From positions 15,475,635 through 15,539,634 of the forward strand of contig CM063243.1 in the NCBI GenBank assembly GCA_032158295.1: a DNA stretch of 64,000 nt. Direction: 5' to 3'. The stretch is from Pycnopodia helianthoides (lineage: Eukaryota; Echinodermata; Asteroidea; Forcipulatida; Asteriidae). Position numbers and translations under genes: made by a program. Under the pieces are notes generated by a model. That model made no database searches. It saw nothing but the letters and a program-made list of their open reading frames with translations, and was not told the origin of the DNA. Positions 1 to 57,769 of this stretch are shown here, in pieces; within the stretch, counting starts at the first letter, position 1, and the number at the start of each line of letters is the position of its first letter.

Positions 1-18
1 TTTTCACAGAGCTCGTCA

Positions 19-44135
<44,117 letters not shown>

Positions 44136-44359
44136 CTGCATAGGACAATCAGAGGAAACAATGCTGTTAAAATGTGTAACTAAATATTGTCAATTATTTA
44201 CGCTACCATTGCCTGTTACTTTGTGCACTTAAAACCTGCTTTAATAAGGTAATTGCTCTTTGAAATGTTATCCCTGTGTTAAACGATTAGCAGGCACTGG
44301 GGGAACAGGTCTAGTCTATTAAACAAACAGGAGTTCTGTAGGGCAGAATACACTTACAG

Positions 44360-44666
44360 ACAAGTTGTAAAATGTTTGTCGCAGTGATAGCGTACCGAGT
44401 TTCTCCGCGAATCTCACAGCAAGGTAACGTTCTCGCAAGACTGCTGGCTCCCGCGACTACGGCCCCCTAATGGGATAGATAGTCCCGAGCCAGCAGTCTC
44501 GCGCGAGAGCAGTAGTCTCGCGCGAGAGCAGTAGTCTCGCGCGAGAGCAGTAGTCTCGCGAGAGCAGTAGTCTCGCGAGAGCATTCTCCCCAGACAGCAG
44601 CAGTATCATGAGATTTGCGGAGAGAGTTGGTACGCTATCACCGTAACAAACATTTAAACGACTTGT
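44360..44666. repeat. MITE-like element carrying a CpG-rich 20-bp tandem array
   Basis: The outer ends are inverted: aatgtttgtcgcagtgatagc at the left and gctatcaccgtaacaaacat at the right. The core 44493-44583 is a tandem array of gcagtagtctcgcgcgagag units, about five, the last ones shortened to tctcgcgaga. A partial inverted copy (ctcgcaagactgctggctc) lies at 44432-44450. It is in the first visible intron, about 225 bp 5' of exon 43986-44135. Confidence 0.85.
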
Positions 44667-46004
44667 CCACAAGTCTAGGGGCAGAAGAGCATCAGGGAGA
44701 AAATAATAGCAGAATAAAATTACTTTTCATAATGTGCATGTACTTAGAGACATGGTACAGGATTGGTAATTATTATTTAAAACAAAAATGTCTATCAGAT
44801 TCAGCCTGAAAGCTCACTGCTCAAAAAGTACATATCAGTGCCAATCCTCCCGAAAAATATTTCCTTCTGAAACACTGTCACAGTCAAGAAAAAAATGCAT
44901 CTGAAAAACCCTACAAGTCACTGTTGCTAAATTTGAATTGAATACAATGTGACGAACTTGTCATTAGTTGTTTGTGCAGTGTGTTTTTTGAAAAGAAAAT
45001 GATGGGTATTCCATTATTCTTCCCAAAACCAATGATGTACATTTGCCTCGAAACCATCCATTTGTTTCACCTTTAATACTCCATAACTACTTGTACATCT
45101 AGATTAGCTGTATGTGTACATATGTCGGCAATAATAATGAAAACTGCAAATCTATAAATGCACCACACTATGGAGGATGGAGCACCCTTTGCCAGCTCTT
45201 GTTTTCAATCATCTTAGCTGCAGAAGGAAGGGTCAAAGGTAACAAATTAAACCATCAACTTGTTTAGTAACCAGGTTTGCACCTTCAAGTGACCGAGATG
45301 GCGATGCCTGAACAGCTACATACCTCAGAGAATAAACTCAAGAATTAACATATCACGGGTGAGCCTTACCAATGCAGGCATATTTAATTCCGACTGAATT
45401 TCTCTTTACACTAAACTCCTTAAATGTCAGATTGTGCATACAAAGAAAGACAATGACTTGAGTCTGGCTCCGGAATACGAAAGAAACGTCAAATGTTCAG
45501 AACAATGAATCATAGAGGAATACTGAACAAAGTCTCCAGAATTATTGACGATTGTCATGTCATTCATTAATAAATGTTGACTAAATGTACATAGATCCTC
45601 AATAACTTGCCTTTTGAAATTGACAATTTTATTAAGTTTCAAACCAAATGAACCTTGAAAATTTGGTTAACCCCAACCCCCCTGAGCCACCCCAAAATCA
45701 ATCCAACTCCAACATCATTTGACAACTTGATGCTAATCACTCCTAAAGACTCAATTTCAATCAGAATGCCTCAGGCCTTCCATCTTATATCGAGCCTTTG
45801 GCTGTCTTTTGACTTCCTTCGAATTCAAATCTGTCAATAATTGTGTTTATCTGCATGGTAAGATATTTACAAAATCGTCAGTCAGTGACATGCATTACAT
45901 TTGTGCTGTAATTCGCGCTTTGATGAAAATATCATGTCTGCCAGGATGTTTGGTTTATCTTCGAACCGGAAAGCTTTTAGATTATGATTTTTTTTCTCTT
46001 TCTT

Positions 46005-46023
46005 TTCTTCTTCTTCTTCTTCT
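46005..46023 (+). repeat. (TTC)n microsatellite
   Basis: A short run of ttc units within a pyrimidine-rich stretch. Confidence 0.8.
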
Positions 46024-46107
46024 CATCTTCAAGTAATTACCACTGGCTTACACAACCCAAAAGTAATATACACATATTGATAATTCACTCCCTAGTTGTT
46101 CGCATCA

Positions 46108-46133
46108 TCTCTCTCTCTCTCTCTCTCTCTCTC
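46108..46133 (+). repeat. (CT)n microsatellite
   Basis: A perfect run of about 13 ct units. It is followed by tttcattttgaaatctcag, which looks like a plus-strand acceptor, but no exon follows. Confidence 0.9.
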
Positions 46134-46430
46134 CCTCTTTCATTTTGAAATCTCAGCAGACATAATAAACCCAATCAAAGCACATTGCGGTCGTCATGGC
46201 AACTAATGAGGAAGCTAGCCTGATTTCCTGGAGGCTCTTTCCACGGACGGAAATATTCCGATCAGAACAGGTGACGTCTTCCTTCTTCCCCACATAAACC
46301 ATGGGACTATAGCGAATGATAATCACGATCGAGACGTACACAGCCCTCAGTGTGCAGTAACGCAATGAGGAAACTGTGGTTTGATGATCAATGCGTATTT
46401 AATTTTGTCAGGGAGGTGCACTAAATCTGA

Positions 46431-46610
46431 CCAGGGCCCAATTTCATAGAGCTGCTTAAAAACAAAAAGAAGCTCAGCTCAAATCCAATTTTCGCTGATC
46501 AGTTTACAGTTACCAGCCAAATTGCCATGTGACAGGTACCATCTGTGACTGTTATCCTGCACATTTTTCCTTAGCAGAAAATTCTTAAGCAATATTTTCT
46601 GCCCTGACTA
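46431..46610. repeat. MITE-like element, family D, copy
   Basis: The left end accagggcccaatttcatag is identical to that of 25596-25793. The right part carries cttagcagaaaattcttaag and the outer right end is lost. Confidence 0.75.
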
Positions 46611-47091
46611 TTGCCACAAGAAGCATGCATTTTAAATACTGGGATCTTCGCATAAATGTAGTTTTACGAATTTGGTATCCAATATCTGGCTGGATGTTGG
46701 CTGTTTACTATTAACACCTTTTTAGGCCTAATTAGAAAGTAGTTCATTCGGATACAGTGTTTGTTTTACTTATTCACAAGGCAAGTATAACAAAAACATT
46801 TTGTTTTACCAAAAGTCCTTTTTGCAGGAGGAGGCGGGGGGAGACCATTGAAGATCCAAAAGCTCAACCATGCAACTTTATATGACCAGCATAAAAGTGT
46901 TTAGTGTTTTCAATTGCGTATGTCTTTCCTATCAGATAATGGATCTGATGCAAATGATGTCACTGGATCAGAGCGCCCTCTTCAGCCCCCTTTCACAGTA
47001 GACGAACTTCCGGGGAACATTTGGTTGACCTTCTCAAATTTGAACTGCTAACCCTGGCACTCTCCCGGGAAATGTCTTTTTCCCAGGAAAT

Positions 47092-47245
47092 GGCTGTAGA
47101 CCCGTTGCCTTGGCCGCCGCCTTTGATCAAACGTGCACGCGTGAAGAGCTATCATTGGCTGAGAGTCGTACACGCATGCACGTTTTCATTGTTTTTCATC
47201 AAAGATGGTGGTCAATGATGTCATGTGCAATCCATCTATTGGAAG
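47092..47245. repeat. MITE-like element, family G, second copy
   Basis: This shares the tagaccc end, the cgtgcac.cgtga block and the tcattggctga block with 19639-19801. It is noncoding. Confidence 0.55.
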
Positions 47246-48030
47246 TAGCAAGATAACCCCGGGGTTTAGCATACTGAGTGTTCATTCTTCCCAGGAAAAG
47301 TATGAAACAAATATTGGGTGGTGATGGGGTTTTAAAACTCCAGAGGAATTTTTTGTCTTCGTTTTGAATTGGCTCTGTAATGTGAAAAGGACTTTACTGT
47401 CCCTAGTCACCTGACGTCATCATCACAATAATCTTGGTTGCGCCATTTTGGCAGTCAATGTCCCTGTGTGTTATACAGTGACACGGCGTTTACACGCTTA
47501 CCTATTGACTCCCAAAATGGTGAGTCTGGCACAGTCGTTGCGTGTGACGTGCCTACGAGGGGTCAACACAGGTTATATATTTTTTTTAAACGGTTGCTCA
47601 TTGGTCCATTCTGTATGCCATGCTTACATAGCTGTGTGTCTCCATTGTTTCATTATCATTTGACCTTGAAGGTGACAGTGGGATGCCGTCAATGCATAGG
47701 CCCAGTTGATAATATTGTGGACCATTTATGACTATGTGGAGTTTATGATCACTTTGGTGCAGTCCTTGACCGTCCCAGTTTAACCCACAGGAAAATGTGT
47801 CTGATTTTAAAAACAGATTGGAAGGTTGTCCTTTTTAATATGAAAACCAGAATGCGGTTATCTCTTTGACTAGTTTGAAAGTAAGGTGCATTGTAACATT
47901 GCACAGTGGCACACATGTATGTCAGATCATATCATTAAAGCCCTTTCCTTTTTTTCAAAGTGTCAAATATTCTTTTTTTAAATGAAGTCCTCAGTTTTCT
48001 CTTGGAGTCAAGTTAATAAATTTACATTCT

Positions 48031-48183
48031 GGGGCCTTTTCCAAACGTAGCTCCAGCTCCAGCTCTGGCTCTGGCTCCGGCTCCATTTAGTGTTGAAGCA
48101 CAGTGCAAAATCCGCACTGCTGATGAAGGAGCCCAAGCCCAAGCCATAGCCTGAGCCTAAGCCGAGGTTTGGTGAAGGCCCTG
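48031..48183. repeat. MITE-like element with hexamer-like interior
   Basis: Inverted ends ggggccttttccaaacgtag and ggtttggtgaaggccctgg. The left interior is a run of ctccag/ctctgg/ctccgg hexamers and the right interior is aagccc/aagcca-type steps, roughly complementary to the left. Confidence 0.8.
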
Positions 48184-48694
48184 GGGAGCTCTTAGTCTAG
48201 TTCTCTCTCAAAACAAGAACACATAACTACTTTTACAAGAAGTCTCTTGAAAACTAGATGGCTTAAAATGAATCTTAAAAAACCATTCCATTAAGTTGCA
48301 CTCCAAAGTTCCAAAGACGAAAAAACTGGCGTTGGATAGATGATGTCCGATGACTCAGCTCAGGCTGTAACCTCCAGGGCACTGCTGAAGTGAAAACATC
48401 AAGCAGTCTTAATGACTATAAAATCCTTCACTGCTACACACAAAATGTCCATCAACCCTTACTTGCTCTTCAACCACAATGGGGGCCATGATCAACCCCC
48501 GCTCAGTCTCAGATGATAGTCCCCTTGAAATACACATGAGGCCACCTTCCCAGGGGAGATTTGGCTTCAAAGGTGATAGGTTTAGGTTAGACTTGGGTGT
48601 GAGGTTGAGTGTTCACTGAAAGGTGTCCGAGAACTTGTGAACATATCAGTAGGACAAATCTTAGACGTTGGATTTAAAGGTACACTGTACAGTG

Positions 48695-49025
48695 TAGTAC
48701 AATAACCTCTGTGCTCGAACAACTGCACTGGCTGCCTATTCAGCATCGAATCAAAATTCAAAATCCTCATCATCATCTGGAAATTCATCAATTCCCGAGC
48801 CCGATCTTACCTTTGTCGTCTCTTGATACTTTATTACCGCGACAGTAAAGATCAATTTGCGATCCACTCAACTTGAACACCCCTACCTGCTCCAAATCGG
48901 TTGGCGGTGGTGCCCTTGGTTGTATTGGACCCTGCCTTTGAAACAATCTCCCCCGACAACATTCGCTCTTCAACCTCAGCTGCTACATTTAAGAAATTGC
49001 TCTACACTGAACTGTATCGATTCTA
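48695..49025 (+). pseudogene. Degraded 3' end of a non-LTR retrotransposon reverse-transcriptase ORF (CR1/L2-like)
   Basis: Frame-shifted plus-strand translation gives LHWLPIQHRIK, then FKILIIIWKFIN, then SYLCRLL, and later NNLPRQHSLFNL, in the order seen at the C-terminal tail of CR1/L2-type non-LTR ORF2 proteins. At least two frameshifts and a stop are needed, so it is dead. The upstream RT core is absent, as in a 5'-truncated insertion. Confidence 0.65.
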
Positions 49026-49423
49026 ACTGACATTCCATAGTCCGGTCAGCACCTCGATCTAGCCCCTATGATTTGTGGGTTAAGAACCTAACTATTATTA
49101 CAGCACTTGTTTCTTGAAACATTTTGTACTATATATAGTGTCAGTGTGAAAGTGTCAAGTCTTGAAAAACTTCCTTCACATGTCGTACGTGAATGAAGAA
49201 AAAGTGCACAAGTGTTGTATTTCACTAAACTATCCCAAATGTATACACAAATCCTACGTGATACCAATATTTTTTTTGCAAGAAGAAGCCGCTGTCATGC
49301 AATACACAACATTATAACTAATTTGACATTTTTGAATTGTTATGATGATATGAACCACTACTTGAGTTTCAAAGGAACACCTCATGATCCAATTTGGAGC
49401 TTAGTCATTTGAGAAAACATGGC

Positions 49424-49870
49424 ATGTTGTGGCCGAGTGGTCCAGAACTTTGAACTTAAGTTTTCTATTTTTTTAAACTGTCCTGTCCTGTTCTGGAGCT
49501 TAAATCAGTTTTGAACATGTAAATTTCTGATTTTTATCTTTTTAATAAGTGGAAAACAAATGAATTGACTTGAATTGAATTAAAGTTTTGATGGTTGAAT
49601 CATCAGAGATTGGGTTCGAATCCCGGTCGTGACACTTGTGTTCTTGGACAAGACGTTGACCTATAATTGCTTTTGATCACTCACCAGGAGTGAATGGGTA
49701 CCAGTGAAGGTAGAGATTGTTGATGTGAATGCTTAGCAAACCGTACGCCAATTTGGCTGCTGGTGCTGAATATTCCACAGGAGTTGAGATGGTTTCAGGA
49801 ATACTTAAGGTACAATAAACAGGGGTAGTGATAGTGTAAGACGCTTGGATACAACTCACAAGCCCCCAAA
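49424..49870 (+). mobile_element. tRNA-derived SINE, family S1, interrupted copy
   Basis: The A-box-like gttgtggccgagtggtccag is at 49427 and the B box gggttcgaatcccggtcgtg at 49612. About 120 bp of unrelated AT-rich sequence separates them. The body continues cacttgtgttcttggacaag and ends in ATT-rich sequence near 49880. Confidence 0.7.
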
Positions 49871-52800
49871 ATGCCTATTATTATTCAATTAGTTATTCAA
49901 CTTTACTTAACTACTACTAACTCAACATTTTATTTTTCTTAAAGGATTACAGAATTGGTAAGAAAAAAACTTGTAAAATATACTTTTTGATCACAGATTT
50001 ACATAAAACTTACACGGTCTAATGATGATGATAGTAGAAAACATCCCTTGAAATATTTCTGTCTGAAATGCCATACTTGATGAGAAATGAATAAACTAAT
50101 TTTCCGATTGGAGTTTATCGCTCAGTGAGCGTTTTATTCATTTGTTGAATCTATATGATTTTATGCAAATGTGTAATCGGTTTTTCATTATTTTCTCGTG
50201 ACCCAGATGGCCGATCGATCTCAAACTTCTACAGATTTGTCAGTTTATGTATAGGTGGATTACATAAAGTGCTTACACTGCCAGCAACTGTTTTGTTAGC
50301 AAAAACCAATTCTGTAATGTTCCTTTAAACATTGTTTGAATTCCACATTCAAACAATTGAACATTGTTTGAATTCCCAATTTAGGATGCTGAGGAAGTTG
50401 GTAGCGAGTACATGGACACAATTTTACGGGTCGTTTGGAATCATATACTTTGCAAAGTGTTGGAGCATGACATTTACAGGTATAACAACTGTATTTTTTG
50501 TCATGACATTGCAGGGATCCTTCACTTTCTGTCCCATAAAACTTTCCACTGGCATACAGACAGTGTTCAGCATATTCTATAGCTCAACGATCTTATAGAC
50601 AATTAAAACAAAATCAAACGCTGGTATACAAGCTCTTGCTATAGGTTTCTCTTAACAAATACCATAAAGCCAGCAGGTTTTATTGCCAGCGGTTGCTCAC
50701 AAAAAATATTTATTCTATGGAAGTGAAGGTCAATATTAACGCAGTACTAAGGATGGATGTATATTTCTATGAATACATACAATTTATAATATTTAAAGGA
50801 AATGTATTTATTAATATACACTCGGTTCGATTTGCTGGTTTTTAAGTCATACTTAATGTCAGACGATAAAATTGTGAAAAAAACGTTAATTCACAATGTT
50901 ATCTCAACAAAAAGAGACCAGTACAAAAAATCTCAAATAATAGTCTGTTTTGTGTCAAGGGTGGATAAAATAATGTTATTGTGACATTGTTCTATCTTTG
51001 CCAACCTGGAGGAGGGAAGGGAATAACCTACAGCTATCTAGCCATCGGAAGGGTGCTTGGAAAGTTAATCACCTGGAAGCATGATCTACATTCTGACTAA
51101 TGCCCTTCATCTACATCTATTAATGTTAAATATCTGTTCTACATCAGCTTGGAAATTGGCACACACAACAAAACTAGTACAAAATTTTTAAAATTCAAAT
51201 AAATGACATAAATGTGATTAGTTGTTTAACCCATAGTTTGACATTTAACATCTGCTTGATTGGCTGTCAAGCATTACACCCGTCAAGCTTTATTGAACCC
51301 ACTTCAATGTTACGCACTCATGAGAACTCTGTTTAGTTAAATCCTCCATGGACAACAATTTATCTCCTCAAAAAATCTTCCCGACAGTGGGAGCATTTTG
51401 TGGAGTACATCCTATTAGCTACTAACGCCTCCTCCAGTGTTCAATCAATTCATTAAAAAAAAATGCGCATTAGTATGAATATTCATCATTCAAATAACGT
51501 TCAATCTTGACAGGTGTGTGACTTGTAAAGAAGCGTTTCACGCTACAGGCTGGTGGCTTTGAGAAGCAATTAACACGCAGACCCTCGGCTATATAGCCCT
51601 CTCTTTCGGTGAAGGGTCTAATTGCAGAGAACAAACCTCTGTATATGTCTGTCACTATAATGAAACCACTAGTCATGGAAGCTTGAAGAGCCTGATGAGA
51701 TGAAAAAGCATCATGCCATTTAAATTACTCTGACCTGCTGTTAAGGTCAAACACATATATATTGGTCATGCAACAAATAATTAAGGGGGGAGATGAGCAT
51801 TGCATGTTTTTTTGTACGCCTGTAAACTCATTCAAGTACTGCATGTGAGATGATAGTACAGGGAGCAAGCTTGAGTAAAGTTTTAGCCAATTTGGCTGAC
51901 CAAATATTGCTTCCGATGGTGAGTTCAGTAAAAACAATGTTCTATTAGTAAAGCAAGTAATTCATAAGACATAGTATCATTACTAAGAAAGGAAATTGCA
52001 TCGGAATTCACAAGAGACTGTTTTCTCGTTTACTTATTTACTTGTTTGGTGGATTACTTTTCTTTAATGTTCATGTATACTCGTTTCATTGTAATATTTC
52101 TATCGTATTTTGAATTGTATTAATGTAAATTTAGACACAATTCAATCTTTTGTTTGTGATGTCTTTTTGTATTTTGAAATAAATCCATTAATATTTGTGC
52201 GATTTGGTCAAATATTTAAAAAATAATGATAAAAAAGGACTCTTCTGTGTCTTAACCAGATATTTGTTTGCAAGAGGATTTCCTAATATGAGACAACCAT
52301 ATACAGGCAGCCAATACACACAAAAAATACAGTATACTCCCCCCCCCCAGGTTTCCTCTGCGTTTTCAGCTGCTCTGATCAATCTTAAGCCCATCTTTGG
52401 TTTCATTCCCTAAAATGTGCAACAAGAATTTCCAATCCCCCGGATATTACAGAAATAACATTTCCCACACTGATGAACCGCAGATGACTTCTCATTTTTT
52501 GAAGTGTTTCAAAAAATTCCGTTTACATCAGTGTTTTTTTTTTCTCTCTCCCTCCCCCTCTCACTCTCTCTCTGGAACCAAAAACGAACAAGCACTGAGA
52601 CTTGGATAAAGAGAAGCATAGCCATAGATGGTAACAGATGGTTCATTCACTCACTGTTGAATATAAAGCATCCATATCCGATTGTCTGTCAGATTAATTA
52701 CCATTTAGACAGCCGGTTCCCTTCACGGTCATGTGAAGAGCCAGTTACTAATTAATTGTTCCCTTTTTACTAAAACCACAGCACCAATCAAAAGGAGATA

Positions 52801-55000
52801 CCTATCTACTATAGCACCCCCCCAGATAAACGTCAGAAATTTACTTACACCAACGATAAAACCTTTGTCACCCTATGTCTGATTAACCATTAAAACAAGC
52901 AACTCAACCTACATCACAAAGATGTTTAAAATATCACATGAATCTTAAGTTTTATATGGTCACCTTGAATTGGTTCTGCTCTGCTGAACATGACATTTTA
53001 GAGATATCTACACAAGTAATTACAACAACAACCCCAATATGATTTCTAATTGTTAATTAATTTTGGGGGGAAATCATGAACCAAAATTGCTGAATATCAG
53101 AGGTGGATTTTTCTCTTGAAACCACCTTAAAAATAAATTACTTGGCATTTCTGCCGTCTAAATGTTTTCTACCAGCATCCCTGTTATGGCCATGTGGACA
53201 TCCAACCACATAGGGGCAAAAACCTCATGCAAACCACTGCCCACTCCTAAGAGTGCCACCAAAAGGGAACAATTCAAAGCTTGTGTTAAACTACCCCATA
53301 AAAAAAAAAACCTGCTCCTAAGAAAAGGTCAACATCTTACTATCTTAACCTCTCTCGCCACCCCCACCCCCCACCCCCACCCCAAATCTTCATGAGGTAC
53401 CATCGACCTGCGAATGAGCATCAGGTCTCAAGCAATGCCATGGAGGCCATTTTGCACACAATGTCCAGTCTTAGTCTTGTCCCTGGGTGCTCTTTCAAAA
53501 CGTTCTCATCGTTTTTCTTCATTTTCCAATAAATATACCTTTTACTCAACAACAACAAAAGGGAAAAAAAGACCTTTCCTTTTCAAAGGTGATTATCTCA
53601 GCCTCGGTACTACACCTGTTGAAGCCTTCGGTAATAATGCCCTTCTTCAAAGAGAAAATCCATCATGTTGCGAAACCCGATTAAAAAACTCATCAGCATT
53701 AAAAATTCAAACATTCTCCCCCTAATAATTGACACAGATATCTAATCACAAATTCACAATCCACAATGTAAACCCACAAGTGTACCCAAGAGTTTACTAG
53801 TAAAGAGATCAATACATGGTTGTACCCACAAGTTTACTAGTTATAGTTACTTCTTCTTCTTCTTGTTGTTTTTAGATCATTGCCAAAGCTATAGACTATC
53901 TTTAAAGGGCTAGTATGAGTAAAACTGAAAGCAATTCTAGTTTTCTTGCAAGGCAAAGAGAACTATGGTCAATCAGTTAAAGTTGTTTTGTTGTACTAAT
54001 AGACTGCACACCATTAACATGTGCGTCATACTAATACCCCAGATGAAAAAAGATAGAAAATATCCAGAAAATATGCTTTCCTTTCCCACGTATAATTACA
54101 ACGTGTTAACTTTCATGGACTCCTTTTCAAACCAGAGATGAAGAACCAGAGATGAAGAAACTCACAGTGAATTCCTTTTCCCCCCAAAACAGTGACAGAA
54201 CAGATTTGTTTGTATAAACATTTCAGCCAGACTTTCAGATATTATTAGAAGGTGCCGACAAAAATGGGGCCGGGGGTTCACATAAAGTGAGCTCCCAAAT
54301 CCTGAGGCTCTGGTTTGGCCGCTCTTTGCCACCTCCATCTCTCCTCCTCCCAATACCAGAATTTTAATCTATTTTAATCTTGGCTATCTATATTAATATC
54401 CCCCCTCCATCTCCGGCCAGCCCTTGTGGCCAGCCCAATAGACATGATTAGAAGGAGGGGTGGGGGGGGGGGGTTCTAAGCATGAAATGACACAAGACAC
54501 AGGAAACACTACCTCATCAAATTAAATTTCGGTGGGATCAATTTTCACACTAATGGCCGCAGGAAAGTGTTTCAGATTAGCTCAAATGCTTTCCTTTTCT
54601 CTGATGAATTCTGTAAGAAGTGAAATTGACTTTAAAAATATATTTGTGGTTGCACGCCATCTTCCGCCCTCTCTGTCCTTGGTGTGGCTTTGCTAAAAAG
54701 GGGAGGGGGGGGGCTGGAATCCTCTAGTTTATCAAATTAAAATATCCATTCTGCGGATGACAGCTAACAGCCGACCATCCATTAATGAATTACACAGCAT
54801 GAAATGATGAAGTGTTCAACTAAAACAATAGAAACAGATTCTGATCACAGTCATGGCACCAAATTAGCCCCCTTACAAACTCCACAGTTGAGTACCATTT
54901 TCTGTTCCCTTTCCACTCAACAACCACATCCCGAGTAAGTGCATCAGCCTCATAGAATATTTGAACCTTCAGACATTTCTTTTTGACAGTACAAAACATG

Positions 55001-55036
55001 TCAAAAAGTCAAAAAGTCAAAAAGTCAAAAAGTCAA
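55001..55036 (+). repeat. (TCAAAAAG)n short tandem repeat
   Basis: Four perfect 8-bp units plus a partial one. Confidence 0.95.
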
Positions 55037-57499
55037 GTGTAGTCTGCAGATAAATAAAGCTCACTTTAAAAGAGGTACCAGACCATTTTTGCATCTGTCT
55101 TAATCTAAGATGTCAAACTTTTCTATTATCCAGCACCGTTTTAAGATTGTCATTTTGAAGCAAATTTGTTTTGACTTTGTGTTCAATAACTTAGAATGGA
55201 TGATTCAAGTTTCCGTATCAGTTCTAAATCGATGAGAAATCCTTTGATATGTCCATTATTGATGAAAACTCTCTTACGATATCACCACAGAGCCAGTGAT
55301 ATCACAAGGCGAGTCATTCGGCCTCCCAATAGCCCAATTGGGGGGAGGGGGAGCATGACTTCCCCTGTGCCTGGAGGCTGGGTCATGTGGTAGATTACAC
55401 GGTTAGCTAAGCAGTAATCAGCGGTTTAACAGTGGATTAAGAGCATTACTTTACTGCACATGGCTTGCATAATCCTACCGCTGGTTCAATGCATCCTTCT
55501 TCTGTCTTTGAAGTGAGGAAGAATCGGTGCCTGAGGTCAAGATGAGATGATGAGGACATGGTGGGCGTATTGTCAGGGGAAAAGGGCAAGGGCCATCCCA
55601 ACCCCCTATTTCTGCATGAACTGTCCACTGGATACAACACTAAGTATTAAGGGGCCACAAATAGGCTATGGTACAGACTTGTTGAGTTTACCCATAGAGA
55701 AAGGGTCCTTTCTCTATGGTTTACCCAACACAAGTCACAAGATATTTGTTTGTCAAGTAATGAACCACAAGGGAAACTGACTGGGTAATCCAAGATATTT
55801 GTTTGTGGGAGTACTTCGCTCATGTGAGGCATAAAATAATGAGTCGTTTGATATTAGTTGTCCACCTTTTGTGTTTTGCTTTGAAATTGTTCAACTTGAA
55901 AAATGTGAACTATACAGTAAGGTTTGCACCAAATCTATCACAGATATTTACAATTTATTTAAATTGGGACAACAAAATAATCAGCCTGTTTGTCAACTTC
56001 AGGGAATGAATAAAATAAAAAAATGCATCAGTTTCACACAAAAATGATTTCATCACGTATTTTTGCTACACTACACTCCAAGTCCAGGTTGATGCTTCTA
56101 CGGTGCATCACATGCATTGGCAGACATTTCCCCCCTTCAATCTACAAGGACTTTGAATTAAAAAAAAAAGAAAGGAAAAAAAAATCTAAGAATAACTTGC
56201 CAGCTGCTCAGGTTATTATGTTATTACAGTAAGTAATTCACAGCTAAGCCTGAAAGGAGGTGCGGAAACACAACTTGCCAGAACAACACATACAATTTCC
56301 AGTTTGGACAGAAGACTACCTTGGAGAAGCCACATCCAGCTGTTGCACTCTAATTTATAAATCAATAAACAAAGTGTATCCGCAAAGTGAAATATTGTAC
56401 ATTATAGAGTCGGTTTATACAGAAGGGAAGTAATCAATCCTATTCCCTTTTGGTTACTTTGTTAAACCATGGAGGTAGGTTAAACTGTATGTCCTAACCA
56501 TGCGTCTGTATTCTGCGCAGTATTTATTTATTTAATTTTTTTCCCCGGAAATTTTCTATTGAGAATATTGTTGTCACAATGAAACCATGACTTAAACGAG
56601 CAAAGACAACAAATGTTCTCATAAAAACATTCTCATAAATAAAGCACCAGGATTTTTCATTCTCTTTCAATAAATTTTGGACTGTCTTACCATGAACAGG
56701 CCTGAACCCTGGCTGTAAGCCACGGCCAATAATCGGCCATGGTGTGCTAGAATCTCGGACTTGCCTCCCATATGCCGAATACAATGAAAAGCAATGGTGG
56801 CAAGCCTATCCATCTCTCATAATCCTTGTCTGTACAACAAAAGGATGAAGGTCTGGAATCGGGGACTACACAGTAACCCCCGGAAAAAGGGAGATTTTGA
56901 GCCTGATTCCAGTCCCCTTTGTCACTCTCTGTATGAGAGAAACTAAGCACAGCATGATAGGTGCACGCCTGTGCACACTACATGTACACATTTGTTTCAA
57001 TGTACACCTGACTTGCTCCAACAAAACATTGAGGTGCAACAACTTTTAAGCAACTGCGGGAACCATTAAGTCCTTAATTGGCACAGTCCTCACAGCGGCT
57101 GCGAATATTTACATGTACAATACATGAATGAATCAGAAATGATTTTCTTTTCTTCTTACAGACGACACCACGCCAAGACGAAGTATTTTCTCTGGCAGGG
57201 TATTCCATGTGAAAAATCCCGCCTTAACACCTGGTGAGCTTCCAGCATGTTCAGACGCTAATTGGGTCAATTTGTAATTAGGTTCTTACCAGTGTAGTAC
57301 CTTAATACAGCAATTTCCTGATAATTGGAAAAGCCCCTCAGGCCAACTATGAATCAACCAGATTGAAACACTATAGGGCACCCAGCGTAGATACACAGTT
57401 TTTATGGGCACCCCCTACAGATTGAAAACACATAAAAGTCAAAAAGACTATTTCTAGTAGTGTTCGTGAATAAATTGTTGTGCTCTTTAACAACTCACA

Positions 57500-57545
57500 T
57501 TGACACATTTTTTTCTAAATTGTTGACACATTTTTTTCTAAATTG
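57500..57545 (+). repeat. 23-bp tandem duplication
   Basis: The unit ttgacacatttttttctaaa plus ttg is present twice without interruption. Confidence 0.95.
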
Positions 57546-57769
57546 TTCATACTTAATAGAGTTCCACATGATCAAAGACCATTTGAATTGGAAAAAGGAT
57601 TGACCCCAAAGCTCTTCTTTTTCTGGAAAATGCATCAGCTGAAATGAACAGGGTCTGGCCTCATTATGCTTTCTATCCTATTGGTTAGTCAATGTCAAAA
57701 GCACAGTATTTTCTTTTTTGCTGTTTCATAATCCAAAGGTATTTCTTGCAGTAGAAACTTACAACTCGT

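Noticed and set aside
46134..46340. A plus-strand exon after the CT-rich tract ending in ctcag at 46155
   Set aside because: The CT run only mimics a pyrimidine tract. No open frame with a donor and no recognisable product follows.
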